In this document: one piece after another, positions 52,860 through 61,924 of the stretch | Numbering within the stretch: position 1 is the first letter of the stretch | How the letters are laid out: each line of letters begins with the position of its first letter | NCBI RefSeq assembly: GCF_002812085.1 | Contig: NZ_NPDM01000001.1 | Coordinates: forward strand, 682,001 to 746,000 | Source: Leptospira levettii | GTDB lineage: Bacteria > Spirochaetota > Leptospiria > Leptospirales > Leptospiraceae | Direction: 5' to 3' | Length of the DNA: 64,000 nt | The notes under the pieces: model-generated | Seen by the model: the letters and a program-made list of their open reading frames with translations, nothing else | What the model was told of the DNA's origin: nothing | The model's database searches: none | Translations under genes and position numbers: made by a program

Positions 52860-54470
52860 ATGAAACTTAAAAAAATAATCATCAGTATATTCATACTGCT
52901 TTTTTCCCCACTTATTGCAAGAGATATAAACATCACCAATGCTTATTTAAAGTATACAAATGGATCAAATTCTGCCATTTATCTTACAATATCCAATGTT
53001 TCAAATAAAGATATAAAACTGATCCAATCAATTTCAGATGTCGCAAATCGAGTTGAATTGTATGACATGCAAAAAAGTGAATATGGGAAAAAGATGGTCC
53101 CTGTCGCTGAGATCCCCATTCCTAAAAAAAAATCGGTTACGTTATCACCACAAGGATTTCATATCATGGTGTTTGGAATCAAATCTCAACTAAAACTAAA
53201 AGACATGATACCATTACGATTGGTTTTTAGTGATGGATCTGAAATTGAAATAAAAATTCCAGTAGAATCTTCTTCACCTAACGCGATACATAACAATAAT
53301 CCGCCATTCACAAATGATTCAAATTCAAAACCGACAACTTCTACAGAAGATGAAATGAAAGATCATCAATTCACAAACGGAGATGGAAACGAAGAAGAAG
53401 ACCACTCCAATCACGACGAACATGGAAATGGTGATCATCATTCACACCATCGAGCTGATATGATTGGACCTGCAGGCATCATGAACCCACACATTCATGA
53501 AAAAGGTAAATGGATGATTGATTATCGGTATATGGGTATGAAGATGTGGGGATTACAATCTGGAACAAAAGGTTTATCTGATTTAGGTACATTGTACTTT
53601 CCTTATACAGATCCAACAGTGGCAATGCCAACAGGTAGTTTGATCACAAGTTCGCCGATTGGAACTACGATTCCTACACTATCTCAGAACAAATACAATT
53701 ATATGTCTGTGCCAACAGATATGGTGATGGAAATGAATATGGCAAGTGTTATGACATCAATCTCAGACAGATGGATGATTATGTTCATGGTGCCAGTTGT
53801 CAAAAATCGTATGACAATGTTATCTAGTAATTTTGATCGCGCTCCTATGAGTTCAGCTGGGATTGGTGACGTTAGTGTGAGTGCTGCCTACAGGCTTATC
53901 AAAACAGACCATCAAAACTTTTTTACTGGAATGGGAATTTCCATGCCAACTGGATCAATTGATGAACGAGATAATATGCCGATGATGGGAAAACAAAAAG
54001 TTCCTTACAATATGTTACCGGGAACTGGAACTTATAATTTACTCCCACAACTTTCCTACAACGGACAATATGACCGATTTTCTTGGGGAGTATTATCACA
54101 GGCAAATTTACGTATGGGAAAAAATGATAACAATTATAAGTTTGGGAATCGTTATGAAATCTCAAGTTGGATATCGTATCTATTATTTGATTCGATGTCT
54201 TTTTCCTTCAGAGTAGCAAAACAAAGATGGCTCAATTTACAAGGGTTAGATGCAACACTTGACCCCAAAATGGACCCTCAAAACGATCCCTATCGGCAAG
54301 GTGGTATGAGGAGTGATTGGTTTGTAGGACTCAATTTTCTTGTCACCAAAGGAATGTTATCTGGCATAAGATTTGGTTTCGAATATGGAAGACCATTCCA
54401 TCAAAACTTAAATGGTCCACAATTGGCAACACGTGAACTATTCAATGTGTTTGCCTCCTACAGTTTTTAA
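52860..54470 (+). CDS. PCuAC copper-chaperone domain fused to Met-rich outer-membrane barrel
   Basis: 536 residues. A signal peptide (to about 20) and a PCuAC domain (about 22-140). The family motif H-x10-M-x21-HxM keeps exact spacing here, with Met79, His101 and Met103, but the first His is Tyr68. A linker of about 60 residues (145-205) is full of His, Asp and Glu (DHSNHDEHGNGDHHSHHRAD). The rest is a barrel-like protein of the copper-associated transporter type, very Met-rich (MVMEMNMASVMTSISDRWMIMF), ending SYSF, a normal outer-membrane end. Probably handles periplasmic copper for NosZ, possibly importing or exporting it. Ribosome site AAAGGAAA. Confidence 0.82.
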   Translation: MKLKKIIISIFILLFSPLIARDINITNAYLKYTNGSNSAIYLTISNVSNKDIKLIQSISDVANRVELYDMQKSEYGKKMVPVAEIPIPKKKSVTLSPQGFHIMVFGIKSQLKLKDMIPLRLVFSDGSEIEIKIPVESSSPNAIHNNNPPFTNDSNSKPTTSTEDEMKDHQFTNGDGNEEEDHSNHDEHGNGDHHSHHRADMIGPAGIMNPHIHEKGKWMIDYRYMGMKMWGLQSGTKGLSDLGTLYFPYTDPTVAMPTGSLITSSPIGTTIPTLSQNKYNYMSVPTDMVMEMNMASVMTSISDRWMIMFMVPVVKNRMTMLSSNFDRAPMSSAGIGDVSVSAAYRLIKTDHQNFFTGMGISMPTGSIDERDNMPMMGKQKVPYNMLPGTGTYNLLPQLSYNGQYDRFSWGVLSQANLRMGKNDNNYKFGNRYEISSWISYLLFDSMSFSFRVAKQRWLNLQGLDATLDPKMDPQNDPYRQGGMRSDWFVGLNFLVTKGMLSGIRFGFEYGRPFHQNLNGPQLATRELFNVFASYSF

Positions 54471-54488
54471 AATTGTTTTCCAAAGATT

Positions 54489-54560
54489 GGGGCGCACATC
54501 TCCGGCTTTACGCTCCAATCTTTGTTCACACAAAGGATTTCCGCTACAATCCGGGGCGCG
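54489..54560 (+). repeat. Dispersed GC-rich hairpin repeat, copy C
   Basis: Same borders as copy A (GGGGCGCACAT ... ATCCGGGGCGCG) and the same hairpin arms CTTTGT/ACAAAG, with a different loop (TCAC) and several scattered changes. It starts 18 bases after the stop of the PCuAC-barrel gene and is followed by an A8 run. Confidence 0.78.
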
Positions 54561-54617
54561 AAAAAAAATATCTATTTTACAACTATCTTATATACTTTTA
54601 GAGAAGATAATTTAAAC

Positions 54618-55502
54618 TCATTCCTGAATATCATTTTTTTCTGGATATTGCCAAGTATCCTTCTTCCCATATACGATATCCATAACATCACCTTCAGGAA
54701 TATTACGCTTTTTTACTTCTCTTGCAATACGACCGTTAGGAATTGGAAATTTGATCCCCTTAGATTCTAAAATTTTAATTAATCGCTCCTTGTCTGGTTG
54801 GTATTGTTTATTTACTGCTATGATTTCAACAATGGCTGCCAATTCCTCTAATTTAAAATTATAACCGTGTTCGAGTAACCATATTGCAATATCATATCGA
54901 GGATAGCTTGTGATAGCTAAAATTGGAGCTGAGTAATAAGTATATTTCTCATTATGGATATTTATATCAGCACCTGCCTCAATTAGTATTTTAATATTTT
55001 CAAATTGTCCAAATTTCGTCGCAACTAACAAGGGAAACCCTATTCCAGAATTGCCTTTTTGAGCATTCAAGTCTCCACCATACTTTATTGCCAATTTTAA
55101 AAAGGCGGGATTTGAAAGTGCGGAAGCGTAAACCATACTAGACCATCCATTTTCTGGTATCCCATTTCTTTTACTATCTTTTTGAAAATTCCCTCCCAGA
55201 TTTGGATCTGCACCAGCTTTGAGGAGAGCCTCATATCCTTCTAAACTGTTGGCGCAAATGGCCCACATAAGAATAGGTTGTTTCTCATCCTCTAAATAAT
55301 TCGGATTCGCTCCATCAGCGATTAACTTTTCTATTCTTTCTTTATCGCCTTTGATTACAACGCGCAAAAGTTCAGAAGATTTTTGGTCTATAAAAGCAAC
55401 GCTAAGTTTACAATCTGCACATTTCAACTCAAATGCTATACATGAGTTTTGCAGCAAGAGAACAACAATAGCTGCAAATATAAAAAATAAAAACTTTTGC
55501 AT
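54618..55502 (-). CDS. Ankyrin-repeat exported protein
   Basis: About 294 residues. The leader MQKFLFFIFAAIVVLLLQNSC precedes a Cys pair (LKCADCKLS) and five or six ankyrin repeats (GDKERIEKLIADGANPNYLEDEKQPILMWAIC, SLEGYEALLKAGADPNLGG, KFGQFENIKILIEAGADINIHNEKYTY). ATG 55502 puts the leader first; the frame also reaches 55544. Lipobox possible (QNSC). Binding partner unknown. Confidence 0.8.
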   Translation of the reverse strand: MQKFLFFIFAAIVVLLLQNSCIAFELKCADCKLSVAFIDQKSSELLRVVIKGDKERIEKLIADGANPNYLEDEKQPILMWAICANSLEGYEALLKAGADPNLGGNFQKDSKRNGIPENGWSSMVYASALSNPAFLKLAIKYGGDLNAQKGNSGIGFPLLVATKFGQFENIKILIEAGADINIHNEKYTYYSAPILAITSYPRYDIAIWLLEHGYNFKLEELAAIVEIIAVNKQYQPDKERLIKILESKGIKFPIPNGRIAREVKKRNIPEGDVMDIVYGKKDTWQYPEKNDIQE

Positions 55503-55777
55503 ATTTTGCCAGTTTGTTTTTCTTACGCACTTATCTAAGTTCATTCTAATTTTTCGCTATTCTTATAACTTAAGAGAGAATCTGGAATCTGTCGAATATA
55601 AAATATTTCTAATCTAACGAATATTGTCTTTGAGAATTTCATATATCACTCACCAACTCACCTCAAGCAAGGATTCAGGATCAGCCATTGATATACCCGT
55701 TTGCGTGTTAGCTGAAGTATCCCATTTGAAAAACAGAGTTACCTTCTTTCTTTTTTACAAATTTTTATTGTATACCT

Positions 55778-56428
55778 ATGTCCAAAAACAATACAATCGA
55801 TACTATGCCATCCCAAGAGAAACCAAACCCCGTTACCATCCGCAATGCAAAACCCGAGGATATCAAACATATTGTTCCTCTCATCCATTCCTCTGGACCA
55901 CTCGCATGGAATTTTGTTTTCCAAGAAGGTAACCTAACTGCATTTGATTTTTTAAATTCCACTTACCCAAAAAGAGGAAACACTATCTCGTATACAAATC
56001 ACTATGTTGCTGAAAAAGAGGGACAAGTGGTTGGATCTATCTTACAATATTCGCAACCAAGTTTTTTAGCTCTGACAGCGGGAACTGCCTTACAAATCCT
56101 TACTTTATACAAATGGAAGGCACCAAAGGTAATGGCACGTGGTTTAAAAACAGAAACAGTCATACAACCACCTAAATCAAAATGTTTGTATTTAGGTCAT
56201 ATCGCTGTATTAGAATCACATCGAAACCAAGGGATCGCAAAACAACTCATCAAGTTTATGATCCAAAATCATCAAGCATACAAAACCATCGTTTTAGATG
56301 TTTCTGTAGAAAATCCCTCTGCGATTGGCCTCTATCAAAAATTAGGATTTATCATCAAAGAAACAAGGCATCCAAAAGGTTGGGAGGGAAAAATCCCATC
56401 TCACCACTATATGGAAAAATCGATTTAA
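55778..56428 (+). CDS. GNAT-family acetyltransferase
   Basis: 216 residues. A GNAT core: VTIRNAKPEDIKHIVPLI at the start, LYLGHIAVLESHRNQGIAKQLIKFMIQ with the acetyl-CoA loop RNQGIA, and LDVSVENPSAIGLYQKLGF. Acetyl-CoA dependent; substrate unknown. An 18-residue N-terminal tail before the domain leaves the exact start (55778 or the ATG at 55805) uncertain. Confidence 0.86.
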   Translation: MSKNNTIDTMPSQEKPNPVTIRNAKPEDIKHIVPLIHSSGPLAWNFVFQEGNLTAFDFLNSTYPKRGNTISYTNHYVAEKEGQVVGSILQYSQPSFLALTAGTALQILTLYKWKAPKVMARGLKTETVIQPPKSKCLYLGHIAVLESHRNQGIAKQLIKFMIQNHQAYKTIVLDVSVENPSAIGLYQKLGFIIKETRHPKGWEGKIPSHHYMEKSI

Positions 56429-56477
56429 TAGAGATCCATATTACAAAAATTCATGATAAAAAAACAGAGATAAATTG

Positions 56478-56585
56478 TAGCGCCAGCGACTGCAGTGGAA
56501 ATCCTTTCCGGAACGGAAAGATTGGAACGCAAGGCGCGGTCGGTTTAGAATCGATTTCGAATACAAATTCCTTTCGAGGCGCCCC
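56478..56585 (-). repeat. Related hairpin repeat, copy D (inverted, diverged)
   Basis: On the plus strand it reads GGAAATC, then CTTTCCG-GAA-CGGAAAG, then ATTGGAACGC. This is the reverse-complement order of copies A and C (GGAAATC, CTTTGT...ACAAAG, ATTG). The stem sequence differs in both arms in a paired way. Flanks AGCGCC and GGCGC recall the outer GCGC borders. About 50 bases after the acetyltransferase stop. Confidence 0.6.
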
Positions 56586-56658
56586 ATTCCTGATTATTGG
56601 AATGTCAAATTCGTTTCATATCTCATTAGAACATTCATTTTTTCCATTTGACTATCAA

Positions 56659-56674
56659 ATTACGATATCGTAAT
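56659..56674. promoter_or_regulatory. 16-bp perfect palindrome, candidate PadR operator
   Basis: ATTACGATATCGTAAT is fully self-complementary and ends 10 bases before the PadR start. PadR regulators commonly bind a palindrome in their own promoter; the binding is inferred. Confidence 0.68.
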
Positions 56675-56684
56675 CTGATTTTGA

Positions 56685-56984
56685 ATGCGTATCAATGAAT
56701 TTTTTTCCAGTTTTATCAAAATTCACATTTTACACCATTGCCTAAAAGAAGAAATCTACGGTGTTTGGATGATGGAAGAATTGCGAGAACATGGTTATAA
56801 TATTAGTCCTGGTTCCTTATATCCACTTTTAAAACACTTAGAACAAAAAGGACTCATTCGTTCTCGCATTGAACAATTGGGTAAGGTAAAACGAAAATTT
56901 TATCGCATCACACCTAAAGGAAAAAAAGAACTTATTTCTGCAAAAATCAAACTAAAGGAATTGATCGGTGAAATTCTAAGTTAA
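56685..56984 (+). CDS. PadR-family transcriptional regulator
   Basis: 99 residues, the small PadR type: HILHHCLKEEIYGVWMMEELREHGYNISPGSLYPLLKHLEQKGLIRSRIEQLGKVKRKFYRITPKGKKEL. The winged helix and the short C-terminal dimerisation helix are typical. It precedes chrA by 27 bases, so it probably controls it and itself through the palindrome in front. Confidence 0.9.
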   Translation: MRINEFFSSFIKIHILHHCLKEEIYGVWMMEELREHGYNISPGSLYPLLKHLEQKGLIRSRIEQLGKVKRKFYRITPKGKKELISAKIKLKELIGEILS

Positions 56985-57011
56985 CGGGAAACAAATCAAA
57001 ATAGGATAATT

Positions 57012-58184
57012 ATGAAACATTTACAAATTTTTTTCACTGCTCTCAAACTCGGATGTACTTCGTTTGGTGGTCCTATCGCTCATCTGAGTTATTTCCATGA
57101 TGAATATGTTACCAAAAAAAAATGGATCAGTGCTCATGCCTATGCAGACTTAGTTGCGCTTTGTCAATTTTTACCAGGACCTGCCAGTAGCCAGGTTGGT
57201 ATGGCAATCGGACTTTCTCGTGGTGGATTATTGGGAGCCATCCTTTCTTGGATTGGATTTACTTTACCTTCTTTTTTGATTCTCGTATTGTTTGGTTTAG
57301 GTTTAGGGACAATTGATGTTGCAAACCATAAACATTGGTTACATGGATTAAAGGTAGTAGCTGTTGCTGTCGTTGCCCAAGCAATCCTTGGTATGGGAAA
57401 AAAACTTTGTCCTGACAAAGAAAGGTTAACAATCGCTATCATAACAAGTGTTATTCTTCTATTCTCTAGTTCAGCAGTTTTACAAATATCACTTCTTACT
57501 TTCTCCGGATTATTTGGAGTTTATTTTCTAAGATCAAATGAAATATTACCTCATGAATCAATGCACACTGGCAAAAAATTTTTTGGCTTCCTGTATTTAG
57601 CATTATTTTTTATTCTTTTATTCCTTTTACCTCTTTTACGAAACATTTCGAATACAACAGAAATTCAGTACCTAGATAGCTTTTATCGTGCTGGTGCCCT
57701 TGTGTTTGGGGGTGGGCATGTCGTACTACCTTTATTACAAGCGGAAGTTGTACCAACTGGATGGGTGAGTAATGATTTATTTATGGCAGGATATGGTCTG
57801 TCAAATGCGATCCCTGGACCTTTATTTGCGTTTAGTAGTTATTTAGGGGCCGTGTCATCAGCATCACCAAACGGATGGTTTGGGGCTATCATTTGTTTGG
57901 TGGCAGCTTTCCTTCCTTCATTTTTACTCATAGTTGGAGCTTTACCTTTTTGGGAACAATTGAGAAAAAATCAATGGATCAGAAAGGTTATGTTAGGCAT
58001 CAATGCATCCGTTGTGGGAATTTTACTGGCAGCATTTTATAATCCAGTTTGGACAAGCGCCGTGTATTCTCCTAAAGACTTTGCCCTTGTGATCGTGGGA
58101 TTTTTACTTTTGGAGTTTTGGAAACTACCTTCTTGGTTAGTGGTCATCGCTACAGTTGCAGTCAGTTTTATCGTTTACCAATAG
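57012..58184 (+). CDS. chrA: ChrA chromate efflux transporter
   Basis: 390 residues with both CHR halves: TALKLGCTSFGGPIAHLSYFHDEYVTKKKWISAHAYADLVALCQFLPGPASSQVGMAIG in the first, and GALVFGGGHVVLPLLQAEVV, YGLSNAIPGPLFAFSSYLGAV in the second, with about ten helices. Exports chromate from the cytoplasm. The PadR-chrA pair suggests induction by chromate or a related oxyanion. Confidence 0.93.
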   Translation: MKHLQIFFTALKLGCTSFGGPIAHLSYFHDEYVTKKKWISAHAYADLVALCQFLPGPASSQVGMAIGLSRGGLLGAILSWIGFTLPSFLILVLFGLGLGTIDVANHKHWLHGLKVVAVAVVAQAILGMGKKLCPDKERLTIAIITSVILLFSSSAVLQISLLTFSGLFGVYFLRSNEILPHESMHTGKKFFGFLYLALFFILLFLLPLLRNISNTTEIQYLDSFYRAGALVFGGGHVVLPLLQAEVVPTGWVSNDLFMAGYGLSNAIPGPLFAFSSYLGAVSSASPNGWFGAIICLVAAFLPSFLLIVGALPFWEQLRKNQWIRKVMLGINASVVGILLAAFYNPVWTSAVYSPKDFALVIVGFLLLEFWKLPSWLVVIATVAVSFIVYQ

Positions 58185-58267
58185 GATTGATATAGAAACC
58201 GCCAACGAAGGAAACAAAAAATAAATTTCTCATTGTCTCCTTAAATAATAGGGAAAAATCTTTCTTA

Positions 58268-58765
58268 ATGAAAGATTTTTTCCTTCGGAACAATGCTTAC
58301 CACCTTTGGGCAACAAATCTTCTTTACCAATCCATCGAGAACTTATCCGATGATGATTACAAAAAAGATGTTGGGCTGTTTTTTAAGTCAATCCATGGAA
58401 CACTCAATCACTTGTTAGTTGTTGAAAAAGTATGGTTCTCAAGACTCTCTGGGGAAGTATTTATTCCAACATCGCTCGCAGAAGAAATAGAATCAAAGAA
58501 AGACAAACTAAAAGAACAACTTCAAATTCACATTGAAAAATGGAACAGTTGGATACAAAATTTCGATGAATCAAAATGGGAAAATATCTTTCGTTACAAA
58601 ACCATGCGAGGATTCGAAGCTGAACTATTATATTGTGATGTTGTACAACACAATATGAATCATAGAACCCACCATCGTGGACAAATCACAGCTGCTATAA
58701 CTCATTTAGGTGGCGATGCACCTGAAATTGATTATGTTTATTATTTACAATCATTAGGAAAATGA
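58268..58765 (+). CDS. DinB-family protein
   Basis: 165 residues, four-helix DinB/YfiT-like fold: NAYHLWATNLLYQSIENL, HGTLNHLLVVEKVWFSRL (His ligand), NHRTHHRGQITAAITHLGGDAPEIDYVYYL (two more His ligands). The triad usually binds a metal; family members act as thiol transferases or have unknown roles. One base before the next gene. Confidence 0.88.
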   Translation: MKDFFLRNNAYHLWATNLLYQSIENLSDDDYKKDVGLFFKSIHGTLNHLLVVEKVWFSRLSGEVFIPTSLAEEIESKKDKLKEQLQIHIEKWNSWIQNFDESKWENIFRYKTMRGFEAELLYCDVVQHNMNHRTHHRGQITAAITHLGGDAPEIDYVYYLQSLGK

Positions 58766-58766
58766 A

Positions 58767-59183
58767 ATGTGGAATCCATCTAAAAAAACAAGAACCATCA
58801 CAAGTAAAATCTTATTTGTTATTTTCTCCTTGGCATCAGTCTTTCACGTATTTGCTTTATTGCAAATCATTCCTTACCAATACCTTTGGGGTGGTAGACT
58901 CCAATCGATAGAAGAGATGTATTTGATGGAGAGTATATCCTTAATTGCTAATGTTTTTTTTGTGTATTGTAGTTATTTATATTTACAATACATGAACAAT
59001 GGTTTGGTTCCGATATGGATCCGTATTTTATTCGGATTTATTTCCGCTGTATTTTTTCTAAACACAATTGGGAATTTAGTTGCCGTTACAAATTTAGAAA
59101 CTTTACTGGCTACACCAATCACTGCCATTTTATCAGTGATTAGTTTCACTTTGGTACTAAAATATGAAAATCAGACAAGCTAA
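58767..59183 (+). CDS. Four-helix membrane protein, DUF4345-like
   Basis: 138 residues with four helices. The layout (ILFVIFSLASVFHVFALLQIIPYQYLWGGRLQ, FLNTIGNLVAVTNLETLLATPITAILSVISFTLVLKY) resembles small DUF4345-like or similar uncharacterised membrane proteins. It begins one base after the DinB stop and overlaps the next gene by 20, so it lies in one unit with them. Confidence 0.62.
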   Translation: MWNPSKKTRTITSKILFVIFSLASVFHVFALLQIIPYQYLWGGRLQSIEEMYLMESISLIANVFFVYCSYLYLQYMNNGLVPIWIRILFGFISAVFFLNTIGNLVAVTNLETLLATPITAILSVISFTLVLKYENQTS

Positions 59184-59613
59184 CTATTCAGACATTTCAA
59201 AACTCGCAGAACTTTTCGATTTATATCGTCAGTTTTATGGCCAAAAAAGTAACTTAGCAGGTGCTTCACGGTATTTACAAGACCGAATGGAACATGGCCA
59301 ATCAGTTCTATTCCTAGCGGAAGACCCGAATACTGGAAATTTTTTAGGATTCACTCAATTGTATCCAGTTTTTTCCTCTATCTCTATGCAACGTTCTTAC
59401 ATACTAAATGATTTATATGTTAAATCGGAAAATAGAAAACAAGGGATCGCCAAACTATTGATCCATGAGGCAAAATCTTTTACAAAATTTTTCCAAGGAA
59501 AAGGTTTAGAATTATCTACCTCTATGCACAATAAAGAAGCTAGATCCTTATATGAAAGAGAAGGATTTGTTCAGGAAACAGAATTTTTATCTTATTTCTG
59601 GAAATCAAATTAA
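59164..59613 (+). CDS. GNAT-family acetyltransferase
   Basis: 149 residues: MKIRQANYSDISKLAELFDLYRQFYG, then SYILNDLYVKSENRKQGIAKLLIHEAKSF with the acetyl-CoA loop RKQGIA, and ELSTSMHNKEARSLYEREGFVQ. Complete small GNAT. Starts inside the 3' end of the membrane-protein gene. Confidence 0.9.
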   Translation: MKIRQANYSDISKLAELFDLYRQFYGQKSNLAGASRYLQDRMEHGQSVLFLAEDPNTGNFLGFTQLYPVFSSISMQRSYILNDLYVKSENRKQGIAKLLIHEAKSFTKFFQGKGLELSTSMHNKEARSLYEREGFVQETEFLSYFWKSN

Positions 59614-59641
59614 TCAAAATATTCTGCAGAGGTAAACTGCG

Positions 59642-60253
59642 ATGTACATTCCCGAACATTTCCGAATGGAGTCTTCGTCTATACTTCATTTTGTAAAAGA
59701 TAATCCATTTGGAATTCTTGTTTCAAATGTCGATGGGAAAATGGAAGCTACCCACTTACCTCTATTAGTTTCTTCAGATCAAAAGTTCTTGATTGGACAT
59801 TTTGCAAAACCAAACCCACAAAAAAATTCTTTAAACCAAGAGGTCCTTTGTATCTTTCCTGGCCCTCATTCTTATATCTCACCTTCTTGGTATGAAACCA
59901 ATCGTTCTGTTCCAACATGGAATTTTACGGCAGTTCATATCAAAGGGATTTTAACTTATATGGAAGATCCACAGGAAATCCAAAATAGTTTAAAAACTCT
60001 CGTACAAACATTTGAGTCCCACGACTCGAGTTACAAGCTAAGTGAAGTTGATAAGGATTATTTGATAGGTTTAGAAAAAGGAATTGTTCCCTTTCGGATT
60101 CAAATCACAGAATTAGATGGGAAAGAAAAGTTAAGCCAAAACCATACAAGGGAAAGAAGATTACGAGTCATAGAGAATCTAGAGAGAATGCCAGGTGAAA
60201 ATGAAAAAGCGATTGCCAAATTAATGAAACAATCCTTAGATCAAAATTCATAA
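59642..60253 (+). CDS. PaiB-like FMN-binding protein
   Basis: 203 residues matching the PaiB family along its length: MYIPEHFRMESSSILHFVKDNPFGILVSN, ATHLPLLV, GHFAKPNPQ, CIFPGPHSYISPSWYETNRSVPTWNFTAVHIKG. A split-barrel flavin-binding fold; Bacillus PaiB affects sporulation and degradative enzyme genes, but a regulatory role here is not shown. Close to the acetyltransferase gene, recalling the paiA (GNAT)-paiB pairing of Bacillus. Confidence 0.88.
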   Translation: MYIPEHFRMESSSILHFVKDNPFGILVSNVDGKMEATHLPLLVSSDQKFLIGHFAKPNPQKNSLNQEVLCIFPGPHSYISPSWYETNRSVPTWNFTAVHIKGILTYMEDPQEIQNSLKTLVQTFESHDSSYKLSEVDKDYLIGLEKGIVPFRIQITELDGKEKLSQNHTRERRLRVIENLERMPGENEKAIAKLMKQSLDQNS

Positions 60254-60324
60254 GAATTGTTCTCTTCAATTTCTGAATTGGATTTCTTTATCTTGAATCG
60301 ATCAACTGAGTTTAGTGAAATACA

Positions 60325-61887
60325 TTGAAACTAGAATTAAATGTCCGAGTTACACCTGAGATAGCTTCCAATCCGGATCACCTTTTACAGTTTGTATCCA
60401 AACAGAATAAAATCCCAAAACAAGACATCAAACATATTGAATGTACCTCAAGATCCATTGATGCAAGACAAAAACATGTTGTGTACCAATTAAGATTAGA
60501 TGTTTACATCAATGAAGAATTTATCCCATTTCAATATTCCATTCCAGATTTTCAGAATGTAAAGCTGGAAGAACCAATTCTCATCATTGGAGCAGGACCT
60601 GCGGGTTTATTTGCCGCTTTACGCGCTTTAGAACTCGGTAAAAAACCAATCATTCTGGAAAGAGGAAAGAATGTAAAAGACAGAGTATCTGATCTACGTG
60701 GCATCAATGTACACCACATTGTGAACGAAGATTCTAATTATTGTTTTGGAGAAGGAGGTGCTGGGACCTATTCTGATGGAAAACTTTATACCCGATCCAA
60801 AAAAAGAGGTAATATCCGAAAAGTTCTCGAGTATTTGGTTTCATTTGGTGCCACAAAACAAATACTAGTCGATGCTCATCCTCATATTGGAACAAATAAA
60901 CTTCCAAAAATCATCCAGAGTATACGAGAATGTATTCTCTCAGCAGGCGGAGAAATTCATTTTCACACAAGAGTCACCGATCTTATCATGAATGGAAATT
61001 CGATCACTGGAGTTAAATCTGCAGATGGAAATAAATGGATGGCAAATAAAGTCATCATTGCAACTGGTCATTCTGGACGAGAAATATTTCAGTTATTACA
61101 TGAGAAAGGTATCGAAATTCATACAAAACCACTTGCAATTGGTGTTCGAGTGGAACATCCCCAAAGTTTAATCGATTCCATTCAATACCATTGTCAAACA
61201 AAGAATCCCCTATTACCTGCATCTGAATATTCGTTGGTAAAACAAATCAATGGTCGTGGTGTTTATAGTTTTTGTATGTGCCCAGGTGGAGTGATTGCAC
61301 CATGTGCCACAAAACCAGGAGAAGTTGTCACCAATGGCTGGTCTAGCGCAGAACGTTCTAGACCAACAGCAAATTCAGGAATTGTCGTAGAACTTCGTTT
61401 AGATGATTTTAAATCATTTGAATCCTTTGGAGTTTTTTCTGCCTTACAATACCAATCTTCAATAGAACAAAAAGCATTTTTAATCAATGGTGGAACACAA
61501 AAAGCACCTGCCCAACGTATGGTCGACTTTACAAAGAACATAGTTTCAACAGATCTACCTAAAACTTCTTATACTCCCGGGCTTGTTTCCGTTTCTTTGT
61601 CGGAAGTTCTACCCCCGCTCATTGTAGATGCTCTCCAAAAAGGTTTCAAAGAATTTGATTCTTCAATGAAAGGATACTTTACAAATGAAGCGATCCTTCA
61701 CGCTCCTGAAACACGGACATCTTCTCCGATTCAGATTCCAAGAAATCCAGAGACTTTAGAACACATTACGACTCACGGATTGTATCCTTGTGGCGAAGGT
61801 GCTGGGTATGCAGGTGGCATCGTGTCAGCAGCCATTGATGGAATGAAATGTGCAGAAGCTGCACTCACTGGCCAATTCACCAAATAA
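60325..61887 (+). CDS. FAD-dependent oxidoreductase of the COG2509 type
   Basis: 520 residues. An N-terminal alpha/beta cap (about 1-85) precedes the FAD-binding ILIIGAGPAGLFAALRALELGKKPIILERG (GxGxxG), FGEGGAGTYSDGKLYTRSK, VIIATGHSGREIF, and a C-terminal ending GLYPCGEGAGYAGGIVSAAIDGMK typical of this uncharacterised dehydrogenase family. Starts at TTG (60325). Cytoplasmic; reaction not defined. Confidence 0.9.
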   Translation: MKLELNVRVTPEIASNPDHLLQFVSKQNKIPKQDIKHIECTSRSIDARQKHVVYQLRLDVYINEEFIPFQYSIPDFQNVKLEEPILIIGAGPAGLFAALRALELGKKPIILERGKNVKDRVSDLRGINVHHIVNEDSNYCFGEGGAGTYSDGKLYTRSKKRGNIRKVLEYLVSFGATKQILVDAHPHIGTNKLPKIIQSIRECILSAGGEIHFHTRVTDLIMNGNSITGVKSADGNKWMANKVIIATGHSGREIFQLLHEKGIEIHTKPLAIGVRVEHPQSLIDSIQYHCQTKNPLLPASEYSLVKQINGRGVYSFCMCPGGVIAPCATKPGEVVTNGWSSAERSRPTANSGIVVELRLDDFKSFESFGVFSALQYQSSIEQKAFLINGGTQKAPAQRMVDFTKNIVSTDLPKTSYTPGLVSVSLSEVLPPLIVDALQKGFKEFDSSMKGYFTNEAILHAPETRTSSPIQIPRNPETLEHITTHGLYPCGEGAGYAGGIVSAAIDGMKCAEAALTGQFTK

Positions 61888-61924
61888 GAAAATGGATTGA
61901 TTCCTGATTCAATTTGATTATTCT

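Noticed and set aside
55624..55932. 102-codon plus-strand frame before the acetyltransferase
   Set aside because: Overlaps the acetyltransferase start in another frame; the acetyltransferase has clear family motifs while this does not.
56182..56673. 163-codon plus-strand frame
   Set aside because: Mostly a shadow of the acetyltransferase in another frame, then runs through the repeat; no coding character.
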